A stretch of DNA of 17,895 bases from Physocladia obscura (lineage: Eukaryota; Chytridiomycota; Chytridiomycetes; Chytridiales; Chytriomycetaceae): NCBI GenBank assembly GCA_027596945.1, contig JADGJH010000489.1, positions 1-17,895 of the forward strand, read 5' to 3'. Below are positions 1 to 8,260 of the stretch, piece after piece. Numbering within the stretch: position 1 is the first letter of the stretch; each line of letters opens with the position of its first letter. The position numbers and the translations under genes were made by a program. The notes beneath the pieces were generated by a model. It saw only the letters and a program-made list of their open reading frames with translations, had not been told where the DNA came from and did not search any database.

Positions 1-184
1 TTTCAAGACAAAACAATCACAACAAAATGTCTTCTAAACTGCAGTACCACCACAATAATAAAGACTTCTCATACAAACTTTGTTTTTACATTAAGCAATC
101 TTTTTTAATATGTAATCCAAGGCATCAGACTTGATTCTGTTCATTTGGTTTGGCTTTTGAATTTCTTTTTAAAAAAACTTCCAG

Positions 185-370
185 TTCACTTTCACAACAG
201 CCACACAAGAATTCACACTCATCTGGCTATTTGATAATTATTTGAATAAATATTGCATTATTCATTTGATATTCAAAGTGTCAGCATTGAGAAACAAATT
301 GAGTCTCAGGTTTTTTGGAATATTCTCTGGAGGTAATGGAAATGAAAAAAATGATGAAGCAGATGATTAA
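185..370 (+). CDS. Possible terminal exon of an unidentified gene
   Basis: A 61-residue open segment follows a plausible 3' splice site (CTTCCAG ending at 184) and ends in TAA at 368-370. An AATAAA poly(A) signal begins five bases later at 375-380. The encoded tail is hydrophobic in its middle and ends in a Gly/Asn/Glu/Asp-rich acidic stretch (GGNGNEKNDEADD). An in-frame stop lies just upstream of the splice site, so it can only be an internal or last exon. I recognise no family. The stop plus immediate AATAAA is the best argument that it is real. It could equally be chance in AT-rich DNA or part of a decayed transposon, since an LTR remnant starts 124 bp further on. Nothing else is visible in 1-184 or 381-493. 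Confidence 0.22.
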   Translation, partial: FTFTTATQEFTLIWLFDNYLNKYCIIHLIFKVSALRNKLSLRFFGIFSGGNGNEKNDEADD

Positions 371-493
371 ATTGAATAAAAATTTATTTTTATATGTTTG
401 AAAAATTTTGTAAAAAAAAAGTATACTAACAGTATTATATTGTATAATTTGCATAGTGAAAAAGTGTTATACAGAATAATTCCTAACCTTAGT

Positions 494-740
494 TGTTATG
501 GCATGAGCCTCTGGTAAGCGAATTTAACAGCCAATGAATTAAGTTTCTGAAAATGAAAATTGTAGAAAAAAAGAGAAAACAGAAGAAATAAGAAAGCAAT
601 AATTATAGTGAAATAAAAAGGATAATAATTGATAAAGTAATAATGGGAGAATAATATGGCATTGAAAGCAGATTTTGGTTGCTTTCAGTTGTTTCAGAGC
701 TAATTTTGTCGTTTAAAAAATTGTTATTGACTTCAAATTT
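494..740 (-). repeat. LTR remnant, type Y (3' part), minus strand
   Basis: Read on the minus strand, this stretch aligns with the 3' two thirds of the LTR at 4878-5231. Shared words include ATTACTTTATCAAT, TTCTTATTTCTTC and the terminal block AGAGGCTCAT[T/G]CCATAACA. It ends in the same CCATAACA terminus (at 494). No primer-binding site follows the terminus, unlike the 4878 copy, so it is a solo or truncated LTR. Its 5' part appears to be replaced or displaced by the type X LTR at 741-1113. Confidence 0.6.
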
Positions 741-1113
741 TGTCACGGAAACTGACCGGTTTTTCGTAACTTCAACTCGAAATTATTACTAATATATTCT
801 TATTTTATTATCATATCATCTTTTATTTTCCTTTATTATTCTTCTATGTGTCAGCCGCAAGTTCTTTTCCATTTCACTATTTTCTTTAAGAAATTTTTAT
901 TTCGCTTTGTTTCAGAAAGGATCCTGAAACTCTATAAATTCAGTGTTATTGAAATTAAAATAAACAGAGAATTCTTTATTAAAAACTTCAACTTTGCTTC
1001 GCTTTAGAACAAAAAGGAAGACTTCGCCGTGTGAGACACAGCTCAAGAATATTCGTCGCTTCACTCGTTCTAAGTTAACTTTGCCCACTGGCAATATTAT
1101 TAATTCTCTAAAA
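741..1113 (-). repeat. LTR-like repeat, type X, copy A, minus strand
   Basis: On the minus strand this is a diverged copy of the sequences at 7390-7776 and 7783-8118. Shared words include AAGTTAACTT, ATTCTTGAGCTGTG, GAATTTAT[A/G]GAGTTTCAGGA and GTGAAATGGAAAAG. Its start aligns with the TGTAAGAGAATTA start of copy C but reads TTTTAGAGAATTA, and it ends in GTGACA. Ends of TG...CA type and three dispersed copies in both orientations fit solo LTRs. The 5' end stops about 10 bp before the tRNA-Arg gene at 1124. Relative to copy B it lacks about 25 bp in its centre. Confidence 0.6.
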
Positions 1114-1123
1114 AAATTTTTAA

Positions 1124-1195
1124 GCCCGAGTAGCGTAGTGGTAGCGCATCAGCCTTCTAAGCTGAGGGTCGTGGGTTCGATACCCACCTTGGGTG
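1124..1195 (+). tRNA. trnR-TCT: tRNA-Arg (anticodon TCT)
   Basis: A full cloverleaf of 72 nt can be folded by eye. The acceptor stem is GCCCGAG with CTTGGGT (two G-U pairs). The anticodon stem TCAGC/GCTGA is perfect and encloses the loop CTTCTAA, giving anticodon TCT, which reads AGA. The T stem GTGGG/CCCAC is also perfect and encloses TTCGATA. A CTTTT run directly after the discriminator base is a Pol III terminator. No intron is present. An LTR-like repeat on the opposite strand begins about 10 bp upstream. Confidence 0.93.
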
Positions 1196-1281
1196 CTTTT
1201 GCTGAAGTGAATTTTATTTTTCTGTTTCTGCACAAAGAATTCAAAACTGAGTTTTTTTTTTTGTAATTTATTTAATAATTA

Positions 1282-2018
1282 TTACTTTTTGGCGGCGGCT
1301 GCTGTTGCTGCCTGGTTCTCACTCACTTTGACATTCATTACGTCAATCAAAACTGTATTATAATTGAGATTCGTGGATAAAATTATTTTGTGGGGAGGAT
1401 ACTCAACTCTTATACTGACTCTCGCGTTGTGTCAGGGTTTCTTGCAATGATTCCAAGTTTTCACGGAGGTAAGCAACTTTCGTTTTGTAAAATTGTTTTG
1501 CATCAGGAATCGACTGAAAGATAACATCATAATAATGTTCTTTAGAAAAGAAAAAAAAATAAGTATGAAATAAAAAACCTTGTCAATCAAATATCCTGTT
1601 CCAATGTCAACAATAACCTTGTCTACGTTCACAAGTGCCCCTGGAACATACAGCGACGAAGTCAATGGAATCAAAATCTTTTCTGTTGGCGAATTCATTC
1701 AGTATTGCGGGGTGGAAAAATAACAAATTCGAGGACCGTCTGCTCGGCCTTCGATAGAATTGAGCGATTCAATCGAATCATTAAATTTGACTTGCGCCTG
1801 TTTTAGTTGCGCATACGACGAAGTGAGATGCTGGATCTCCTGCATGTCGGGGTGATTTATTTTTATTTGTTTGCGAAGTGTTCGGAGAAACAACCAAAAC
1901 GTTGATCAGAATCGCCAGCCACGTCATGTAACGAGGAACAAACCTCCTCCATCTGATTTTTGACCGCCTGCAATTGCTGCAAAGGTAACTCGGCGAGGTT
2001 GATCGGTCCTTGAGCCAT
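1282..2018 (-). CDS. PFDN5: Prefoldin subunit 5 (alpha-class)
   Basis: Prefoldin is a cytosolic hexamer that hands nascent actin and tubulin to the chaperonin CCT. This is the PFDN5/Gim5 alpha subunit. The model has five exons: 2018-1944, 1839-1737, 1682-1579, 1513-1420 and 1352-1282 (447 nt, 148 aa; the family is usually 140-155). Introns are 104, 54, 65 and 67 nt, all GT-AG. The N-terminus MAQGPINLAELPLQQLQ starts the first coiled-coil helix. The central hairpin carries the family signature IPLTSSLYVPG, then VIVDIGTGY. The second helix follows and the tail is alanine- and lysine-rich. An AATAAA lies at 1272-1267. The upstream neighbour on the same strand, RPAP3, stops only 34 bp before this ATG. 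The call rests on clear motif similarity along the whole length. The second intron (54 nt, donor GTCCTC) is the least certain junction. Confidence 0.9.
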
Positions 2019-2052
2019 TTCTCTTTTTGTTTTTTATTTTTTGCAAAACATT
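2019..2052 (-). terminator. RPAP3-PFDN5 gap with RPAP3 poly(A) signal
   Basis: The whole space between the RPAP3 stop and the PFDN5 start is 34 bp, almost entirely A/T on both strands. Read on the minus strand it contains AATAAA at 2038-2033, about 15 bases before the PFDN5 ATG. Cleavage of RPAP3 mRNA would therefore fall inside PFDN5 coding sequence, and the PFDN5 promoter must lie within RPAP3. Confidence 0.5.
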
Positions 2053-4012
2053 TCATTTCCGAGGCTTCAAAAACCTCAACTCCACTGTATACAAATCTTC
2101 TACGCCAAAAACTGATCCGTCACGACCAACTTTCGCACGTAGGAACGAAAAAATTTGAGTAACCGCCGCACGATCTTTGCTTGAGAAAAAAAGAACATTC
2201 ATTGCAAATCGTTCAACTTCGCTCAATGCTACTAAAGTGTCGAAAAGTAACTGCGGCGACTCGTTTCTCGATTTCAATTAGTTAATAATAATAACGTTAT
2301 TGAAAATAATATTAATTCCTTACGGGATATAAAATAAAACAAAAATTTGAAGAATTTTCGACACATAATGCGCCTCGAGCGAGTTTTTGAACAAGCTACG
2401 GTATTTTTCAGGAAGAATCAACTTTGTTGATTTTCGTTTAGTTTTTATTCTCGTTATTCTAAAAAAATTTAGGAAACGTACCTTAATCAAAGCATATAAA
2501 TTATTGTCGTCGGATTTTCTCATTTTCCATTCCAATTCAAATTCAAACATAGTATCTGGAGCCGGTGTAAGTTTCAATGCAGCTGTAACAACATCTGATG
2601 ACTGTGTTTTTGATTTTACGATTTCACTATGAGATGGAACTGCTAGATCTGTCATTCCTGTGGATTCAGGCTCAATTTTTGTCTTTGAAACTTGTTTTTC
2701 GGCATCGAGGTCGACAATAAGTGGAATGCGGCGACTCATTGTCTTCTCCTTAGCATTCAAGGGAGAAATCACAGGAGTTGTTGTTTCTGTTGATGCAAAT
2801 GAATCGCTTTGTACAATTTTTAGCATTGTAGATGTGAAAGACTTGCTTGTCGTTTTTTCTGTTGATGAGGAGTTCACATGGACTGCTTTTTCATTTTTGT
2901 CTTTGACTTTAATTGCAGCATTGTTTTCGATTATCACTCTGTTGTCGGCGGCAGGTTCTGGTTTAAAAATGGTATTGGAAATTTCAGGTTTGCTAATTAC
3001 AGGACTTTTTGCTTTCGGGGTTTCGGCAATAATAATTTCTGTTAAGTTTTTCGATGAAGCACTCTTATCAAAAAATGCAGCCGCATCTCCAACTTCTAGA
3101 ATATCAATACGTCGTCGTTGCGAAGGTTTTTTCAATTGACTATTTGATTTTTTTTGAGAAACAGGATCTCCTGATGCTAGACCATTTTTCGGAATCTTTG
3201 AAGTGACAGCGTTGGCTGTTGACTCTGTTGTGGCTTTTGAGGCTATAATTGCATTAACTTTGACAAGATCGTCCTTTACGAGTAAATTTTTTGGGTCAAG
3301 GACAAGTGCAAACTCAAGATCGCGTTTAGCTTCAACGAGTAGATCTTTATCGTTCAGATTAATATTGGAGCTGATTGAACTTTCAAGCAACAGTATGGAA
3401 GCATGAGCACGGCGCCAGAGGGCTTTGATATTTTTTGAATCAAAGTGTGCGAGAATGCGAGAAGAGTCTGCAATTGCATCAGGATATTTTTCAAGTTTGA
3501 TGAGAGTCATTGCCCTGTAATTAATTTTTTTAGTCTTTGACGTTTGATGTCGTGGAAAGTATTCACCTGTTTCCGAGGACAGTAGAAAGGTGAGTAGACA
3601 CTGCAGAAGACTGAAATGAAGATTGGCTTATATATTCGTCAAGAAGAGATATTGCGCGTGAGTATTCCAGTTCAGCTTTCACATAGACCTTGCGCTGAAA
3701 ATACGCATTTCCTTTTTCCTTGAGAATAAGAGCCTGTTTCAGCGTTACTTCAAGCTGCTCGGGGGATTTGTCTCGATACGGCAAGAGTACGACTGGATTT
3801 TCTGGTCGCGGTACTGCAGCGGTTGTCGTTGGTGCGGTTTTGGTTCCTCTGACAGGAATCGAAGCATCCGGAGTGCCGGACGGAGAAGGAGTGGACGATT
3901 TGATATCCTTTTCCCACGCAAGAAGTTCTTGCATCTGGCGACGAGTTTCTTCGGCATTCGCCCGAACAAGAAGCGCTGCATCAATTGAACTGTTTGTCTT
4001 TCCACCCATCAT
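2053..4012 (-). CDS. RPAP3: RPAP3-like R2TP co-chaperone (TPR + RPAP3_C)
   Basis: RPAP3 (Tah1-related, SPAG1 family) tethers HSP90/HSP70 to the R2TP complex, which assembles RNA polymerases, snoRNPs and PIKK kinases. Exons: 4012-3567, 3514-2482, 2421-2324 and 2266-2053 (1791 nt, 596 aa; human is 665). Introns are 52, 60 and 57 nt. Residues 12-38 match the family N-terminus (RANAEETRRQMQEL then WEKDIK). A TPR domain at about 92-250 includes KEKGNAYFQRKVY and GNRAMTLIKLEKY. Then comes a long Ser/Thr/Lys-rich linker (about 255-455). Residues 470-565 are the RPAP3_C domain, with LFKNSLEA and LFDTLVALSEVERF aligning at full length with family members across the third intron. Only one TPR domain is present, against two in human. 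The first in-frame ATG is at 4012 (4009 is also possible). It lies 22 bp after the VPS55 stop. Confidence 0.88.
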
Positions 4013-4034
4013 TTCAATACAGAAAAAAACCTCT

Positions 4035-4745
4035 TTAATAGAAAGATCCGTCGTCAACAGTCACGAAAAACTTAAGATACCCAAGAATTGTAAAATAAAT
4101 CATAACACCACCTGTCAAAGACAGATACATAGCAGCACTGCTGATAAGTCCGCCGTGTGCAAGAACCAGCGGTAAACAGACCCCAGAAACAACGAACACA
4201 CTTGTGAGAAAGTATCCTGTTTCGAGAACACCCCTGCAATAGTTTTTTAAGCCGTTGATGCGTTCATTATAAGAAAGAAGGCGTATTGCGAGTTCAACGT
4301 GAAAATATTGTTCATTGTGTCATGTTAGAAGATACGTTCGGCCATATTTGAAGTTTCAATTTATGAAAACGGTGAATATAATCATATTAGATTCAGGATG
4401 ATAATACTTTTCACAGTCGGACCTGTTGTCATCGGAGAAGTAGTCCCCATTTCCAGCAACCCGTTTGCAAATCAGATTTGGGATCGGCGCAAGTATGTAG
4501 GTAAGAACAACAAACAGTGGCAGCCAGTTACTACAATAAAGGTGATACGTTGGTTGTATTTGATGATGATCCGTTTAATAGATACGATGCAGTAAAGAAT
4601 GAATGATAAGCAGACACCGAACAATAAAAACACTGCCTGGTTCTCACTTAAATAATGCTGACGATAATATTACGAGCAGAATTCCCACACTCAAGCTAAA
4701 CGCTAGCGCAATAATAGCGGCCATTGGATTCGAAGGTGTCGACAT
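4035..4745 (-). CDS. VPS55: VPS55/LEPROT-family endosomal sorting protein
   Basis: VPS55 is a small four-helix membrane protein that acts with VPS68 in late endosome-to-vacuole sorting; animal relatives are LEPROT/OB-RGRP. Exons: 4745-4648, 4530-4423 and 4233-4035 (405 nt, 134 aa; yeast 140). Helices are visible at about 8-32, 34-53, 74-98 and 101-127. The family signature NNWLPLFVVLTYILAPIPN follows the first junction, with its Asn codon split by the intron. LVLAHGGLI and a TGG...LGYLKFF ending complete the match. The second intron is 189 nt, longer than its neighbours, and joins SDDN to RGVLETGYFLTS. That junction could shift or hide a tiny exon. The stop lies 22 bp before the RPAP3 ATG and no AATAAA is seen between them. 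A degenerate tRNA on the same strand lies 50 bp upstream. Confidence 0.88.
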
Positions 4746-4794
4746 ATTTTTCAATCTGATCTTTTTCTGAAAAACTCCCAAAAAAAAACGATAC

Positions 4795-4866
4795 TGCCCT
4801 CAGGCGGGATTGAACTATCGGGCTTTCTCTTACGAGGGGAACGCTCTGCCGCTGAGCTATAGGGGT
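4795..4866 (-). tRNA. Degenerate tRNA-Thr (anticodon CGT), probable pseudogene
   Basis: A 72-nt tRNA-like sequence with TAGCTCAGCGGCAGAGC (D arm), anticodon loop CTCGTAA (CGT, Thr) and T loop TTCAATC. The stems are damaged. The acceptor ACCCCTA/TGAGGGC has mismatches at pairs 1-72 and 5-68. The anticodon stem has one C-A mismatch. The T stem GATAG/CCGCC keeps only three pairs, one of them G-U. A run of nine T (minus strand, 4788-4780) just past the 3' end would still work as a Pol III terminator. Either this is a recently inactivated tRNA-Thr gene or it is tolerated as a poorly folded one. An LTR retroelement starts 11 bp upstream on the opposite strand. Confidence 0.65.
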
Positions 4867-4877
4867 ACAACATTGTC

Positions 4878-5231
4878 TGTAACGAAATAAATATTTTTCA
4901 CTAATCAATACTTATCCACATTTTTCAAAATTTCAAATTCCGTTCTGCAAGCATCAACATCAACACAACAACCAAGAACAACCAAGATCTCATTTTACTT
5001 CCACATTATTTTTTATCATTACTTTATCAATCTTTCAATTACTATCCCTTTATTTCAACTTTTTACTTTATTTTCTTATTTCTTCATTTTTCTCTGTTTT
5101 TCTTTATTTTTTTCTTTCTGGAAACTTCTTCATTTCTATTTCAAATCCAAAACTATAAACTCAGAGCTCCTCAATGAAAATAAAAAAAGAATTTTTTTTA
5201 AAACCATTAACTAGAGGCTCATTCCATAACA
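4878..5231 (+). repeat. 5' LTR of the retroelement (type Y)
   Basis: It starts TGTAACGAAATAAATA and ends CCATAACA, so the outermost bases form TGT...ACA. The 3' end sits 2 bp before the primer-binding site. The 3' two thirds recur, reverse-oriented, at 494-740, which independently fixes the 3' terminus. The 5' boundary is set by the TG dinucleotide and is less certain. It lies 11 bp from the degenerate tRNA-Thr. Confidence 0.65.
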
Positions 5232-5233
5232 TT

Positions 5234-5246
5234 TGGTAGCGCCGGC
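5234..5246 (+). other. Putative primer-binding site
   Basis: TGGTAGCGCCGGC, two bases after the LTR end. TGG complements a tRNA CCA end. The first seven bases (TGGTAGC) fit an initiator tRNA-Met terminus, but GCCGGC does not match the fungal initiator I know, so the priming tRNA is open. Confidence 0.6.
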
Positions 5247-5274
5247 TATAAGAACCTCTCTCTTCTGAATATTC

Positions 5275-5307
<33 letters not shown>

Positions 5308-5342
5308 TTACTACTACTTCTACTACTTCTACTTTACTACTA
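5275..5342 (+). repeat. (CTA)n microsatellite in the element leader
   Basis: About twenty CTA units with a few ATT and TTC variants, between the primer-binding site and the first gag ATG. It is a simple-sequence expansion in the transcribed leader. Confidence 0.9.
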
Positions 5343-5358
5343 TCCACATTCTTCCATC

Positions 5359-6540
5359 ATGGATCTTACTATGAACACTGAGGAAACTATTGCTTTGGAT
5401 GAAGCTGTGAGACACCTCATTGCTCAACAACAAGCTCTACAACAAACAATTGCCAATCAAGGAGCAAACCTGGAAGTCTTCCAACGTACTATTACTGAAC
5501 ACCATCAAGTTATTAACCTTCTGACAGAAAAACTCAATGCACTGGATCCCACAGTTGGAAGCTCTCAAAATTTTACTACTGGTCTCAATTCATCACAAAG
5601 ACACTAATCTGACTTTAAGATGCCTTCTGTCAAGCCCTTGGAATTTTCTGGAAATTTTAAAGGTAAACCTGCTCATGAGCTTCAAAATTCTCTAGATGAT
5701 TACCTGGACCGCTCTTTGGAAATCTGCCAATTGTACAACTTTGCAAGAACTATTGGGACTGCTACTCACGCTGGACGGCCAACCTATGTTCAATTTGTCT
5801 CATCTGGACTCACAGGACTCAATATTCTGCCACCTTTAATGAATTGGTTTCTGAAATCTCTGCTGCTGGTGTCACTTATCCTGAACAACATCTGTGTGTC
5901 AAGTATCTTAATGGACTCAAGTCTCATCTTCAAACTATGCCTGATCTCTACCAGATCCATAATGACTTGAGTAAATTACAACAAGAAGCTGAAACAATTG
6001 ATGACCTTTATTTTCACCACAATCACAAGCCACAGGCCAAAATTCAGCCCACCAAACATCAGAACACAAGTAACATCAAACACAGTGCCTTTCCAACACA
6101 TTTCCACAACTCAGTGATCCAATGGAAATTGACAATGTCCAACAACAACAACAGCCCTTTTGACGCCTTACACCTGAACAAAAACAATTTTTTTGTTCCA
6201 AAGGATGGTGTGTTTACTGTCAATCTAAATAACATGACACAGACCATTGTGACAAACTCAAGGCTCACCAAGCTTCACAAAACAACAATATCAAGTCCTC
6301 AACATCCAAACCAAGCTTCAAGCAAGCCTCAATCAACCATGCTGCCCAAACCATTGAAGAACCAACTATTGACAACAGTGCCATCATCAAACATTAACAA
6401 TCTTGTTAACACAGACTCTTCTATCATGCCAACAATTTTTACTGTACCTGAACTTACTACTGTCTCTATGGACCCACTGATTGAAAACTGCTCTATCAAA
6501 ACTATCCAACTTTTGCTCTATCATGTTGAAAACAGAACTG
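5359..6540 (+). pseudogene. gag: gag of the LTR retroelement, broken
   Basis: The first open segment (5359-5607, 82 aa) is a Gln-rich, probably coiled-coil N-terminus, ending in TAA. A second begins at ATG 5620 with KPLEFSGNFKGKPAHEL, resembling the capsid entry of Ty3/gypsy Gag. After about residue 65 the frame is lost. The continuing Gag sequence appears in the +1 frame as ATFNELVSEISAAG, then QHLCVKYLNGLKSHLQTM, from about 5820. The segment 6040-6530 is Asn/Gln/Thr-rich without a visible CCHC zinc knuckle. One stop and one frameshift show inactivation, unless the stop marks a natural short leader ORF. Confidence 0.7.
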
Positions 6541-7163
6541 ATCAATTTGGACGGCTCATTTGCAAAGGCCAAGTAAATGGACATCCTGCCAAGATTTTTA
6601 TTGACTCTGGAGCCAACCCAAGTTTCATCAAAGCAAGTCATCCTTCAACCAAGGATAACATTGTCACTACTGTTCAATCTCTCATTTTCAAGCTTGCTGA
6701 CAAGTCAACTGTCACTGGCAAGACCACTAAACTACTTAGGCTATCTGTAACCAGAACAGACTTCCAGGACCATCACTCTTTTACTGCAGTACCATCTTTG
6801 GCCTACAACGTCATTTTAGGCAAAGACTGGCTAAATAAACATAATGCAATGATTGATTGACCTACAAATGGCATTCACATCAAGAACTACTCCTGGTACT
6901 GTACTTTACCAAAACCACTGTCTGAGATTATGACTGCCAAAAGCTTTGCCAAGCTCTTCAAGAAGAAAGCTAATAAGAATTCAGCTTTTAGCATCCTAAT
7001 TCCAAAACCAACTACAAGCCACACAATCTCAAGCCAAGCAGCAAATACTTTAAAAACAACTGCTGACAGCAATGATGCTGATGCTGTGGCTAAGAAAGCT
7101 CTCCATCCTGAGATCCACAAAATTATTGATAAATATCCTACTGTCTTCCCTCCTTTTGCCTAA
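6540..7163 (+). pseudogene. pol: Retropepsin and start of pol, with nonsense codon
   Basis: The protease domain has the catalytic motif FIDSGAN at about 6598-6618. It ends in the family motif VILGKDWLNKHNAMID, where the expected Trp codon is TGA at 6858-6860. The same frame then stays open through a Lys/Ser/Thr-rich linker to HKIIDKYPTVFPPF, which resembles the stretch just before the RT fingers of Ty3/gypsy elements. It stops at 7161-7163, exactly where the RT should begin. Confidence 0.75.
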
Positions 7164-7384
7164 TTGCTCCACTATCTGAAATTCTCAGAGGACACAAAAC
7201 TGTACCATTTGAACAAGTCTGGGACTTACAAGCCAAGAAAATCTTCCTTCAAGCCAAGAAACATCTTTCTGACCCTAAACTTCTTGCCATATTTGATCCA
7301 AGCAAGTCCATTTTGTCTGGAACAGCAAAGGCATTTGGTCGTGACATTATTGAAAAGAGATGTTTGTTGTTTTTTCATTGCTAA
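7163..7384 (+). pseudogene. pol: RT-RNase H connection fragment
   Basis: A different frame from the protease segment reads IAPLSEIL, then a run ending KKHLSDPKLLAIFDPSKSIL. In Ty3/gypsy Pol this kind of sequence joins the RT thumb to RNase H (the 'APL..LL' and 'L...P.L..FDP.K.F' patterns). The RNase H catalytic residues that should follow are absent. The frame decays and stops at 7384, five bases before the type X LTR. It marks the far side of an internal deletion of the RT core. Confidence 0.7.
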
Positions 7385-7389
7385 CAATA

Positions 7390-7776
7390 TGTGAGAGAAT
7401 CAAAGAAGTTCCAAATGGGAGAAGTTAACTTGGGACAGCAAAGCAATGTGTTTTTCTTGAGCTATGGCAAAGTCTTCCTTTTGTTTCAAAGCAAAGCAAA
7501 GTTGAAGTTTTATATAAAAAATTCTCTGTTTATTTGAATTTCAATAGTTCTGAATTTATGGAGTTTCAGGACACTTTCTGAAATAAAATGAAACAGAATT
7601 TTTGGGCAGTGCAAGTAAAAATTTCATAAAGAAACTTGTGAAATGGAAAAGTATTTGTGCCTGACAAATAAAAGAATAATAAATAAAAATAAGAGATAAT
7701 AGGATGATAAAATAAGAAAATATAATAGTAATAATTTTAAATTGAAGTTAAGGAAAATTAGTCAGCTTGTGTGACA
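7390..7776 (+). repeat. LTR-like repeat, type X, copy B
   Basis: It starts TGTGAGAGAATC and ends GTGACA (387 bp). It is the longest of three copies and contains a block near 7603-7645 missing from copy C. It abuts the broken end of the retroelement. It does not match that element's 5' LTR beyond a few terminal bases, and no polypurine tract precedes it, so it is unlikely to be the element's own 3' LTR. Confidence 0.65.
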
Positions 7777-7782
7777 AGAATT

Positions 7783-8118
7783 TGTAAGAGAATTAAATAT
7801 TAAAAGTAGGCAAAGTTAACTTGGGAGGACAAAGCAATTTATTATTCTTGAGCTGTGTTTTACATGGCGAAATTTTCCATTTTGTCTTCAAGCAAAGCAA
7901 AGGTGAAGTTTTTAAAAAGGATTCTCTGTTTATTTTAATTTATAACTCTGAATTTATGGAGTTTCAGGATCCTTTCTGAAAGTGAAATGGAAAAGGTTTT
8001 GCAACTGACAAATAATGGAATAATAAATGAAAATAAACGATAATGGGGACATAAAATAAGAATATAATAGTTACAATTTTGTATTGAAGCTACAGAAAAC
8101 TAGTCTGTTTCAGGGACA
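7783..8118 (+). repeat. LTR-like repeat, type X, copy C
   Basis: It starts TGTAAGAGAATTA and ends GGGACA, head-to-tail with copy B after a 6-bp spacer. Sequence identity to copies A and B is obvious in many blocks. It lacks about 50 bp in its centre. The flanking pentamers GAATT (7778-7782) and GAATC (8119-8123) look like a slightly decayed 5-bp target duplication, which argues for independent insertion as a solo LTR. Confidence 0.62.
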
Positions 8119-8260
8119 GAATCCAAAATTTTATATATTTACATAATAATTAGTTCATAATTTCTTATGCTTTTACAAAACAGTCTGAGTTCTGTTAGTG
8201 TAATGCAAGTTTGTGAACAAATTTTAGGTGAAAATTATGCGGATGAAAGACCATAGTTGA

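Larger units (their letters stand above)
4878..7389 (+). mobile_element. Ty3/gypsy-like LTR retrotransposon, internally deleted
   Basis: The order is 5' LTR (4878-5231), primer-binding site (5234-5246), microsatellite-bearing leader, gag (5359-about 6540), retropepsin (6540-6860 and linker to 7163), and then a fragment matching the RT-to-RNase H connection (7163-7384). The RT catalytic core, RNase H body and integrase are all absent, and no matching 3' LTR follows. Type X LTRs of a different family abut the broken end at 7390. The coding region has a gag stop, a frameshift and a TGA, so the copy is dead. The gag-protease order with an upstream LTR and PBS is characteristic of LTR retrotransposons. 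Ty3/gypsy is preferred over copia because of the protease and the RT-RH linker motifs. Confidence 0.82.

Noticed and set aside
494..1113. One single LTR of about 620 bp made of X plus Y
   Set aside because: Type X occurs without Y at 7390-8118 and Y without X at 4878-5231, so two elements side by side is simpler. A composite LTR family remains possible.
1309..1323. 15-bp identity TGCCTGGTTCTCACT with 4634-4648
   Set aside because: One copy is in PFDN5 coding sequence and the other at the VPS55 exon 1-intron border. A single 15-mer match in 18 kb is within chance.
2660..3406. Plus-strand open frames of 159 and 67 codons
   Set aside because: Antisense shadows of the Ser/Lys-rich RPAP3 linker exon, with no recognisable motifs.
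4013..4057. Upstream extension of RPAP3 to 4057
   Set aside because: The frame is open but contains no ATG before 4012, and it would overlap the end of VPS55.
5275..5342. Regular CTA repeat as a CRISPR or satellite array
   Set aside because: It has no spacers and a 3-bp unit, so it is an ordinary microsatellite.
7390..7776. Copy B as the 3' LTR of the gypsy element
   Set aside because: It does not match that element's 5' LTR beyond the terminal bases, and no polypurine tract precedes it.
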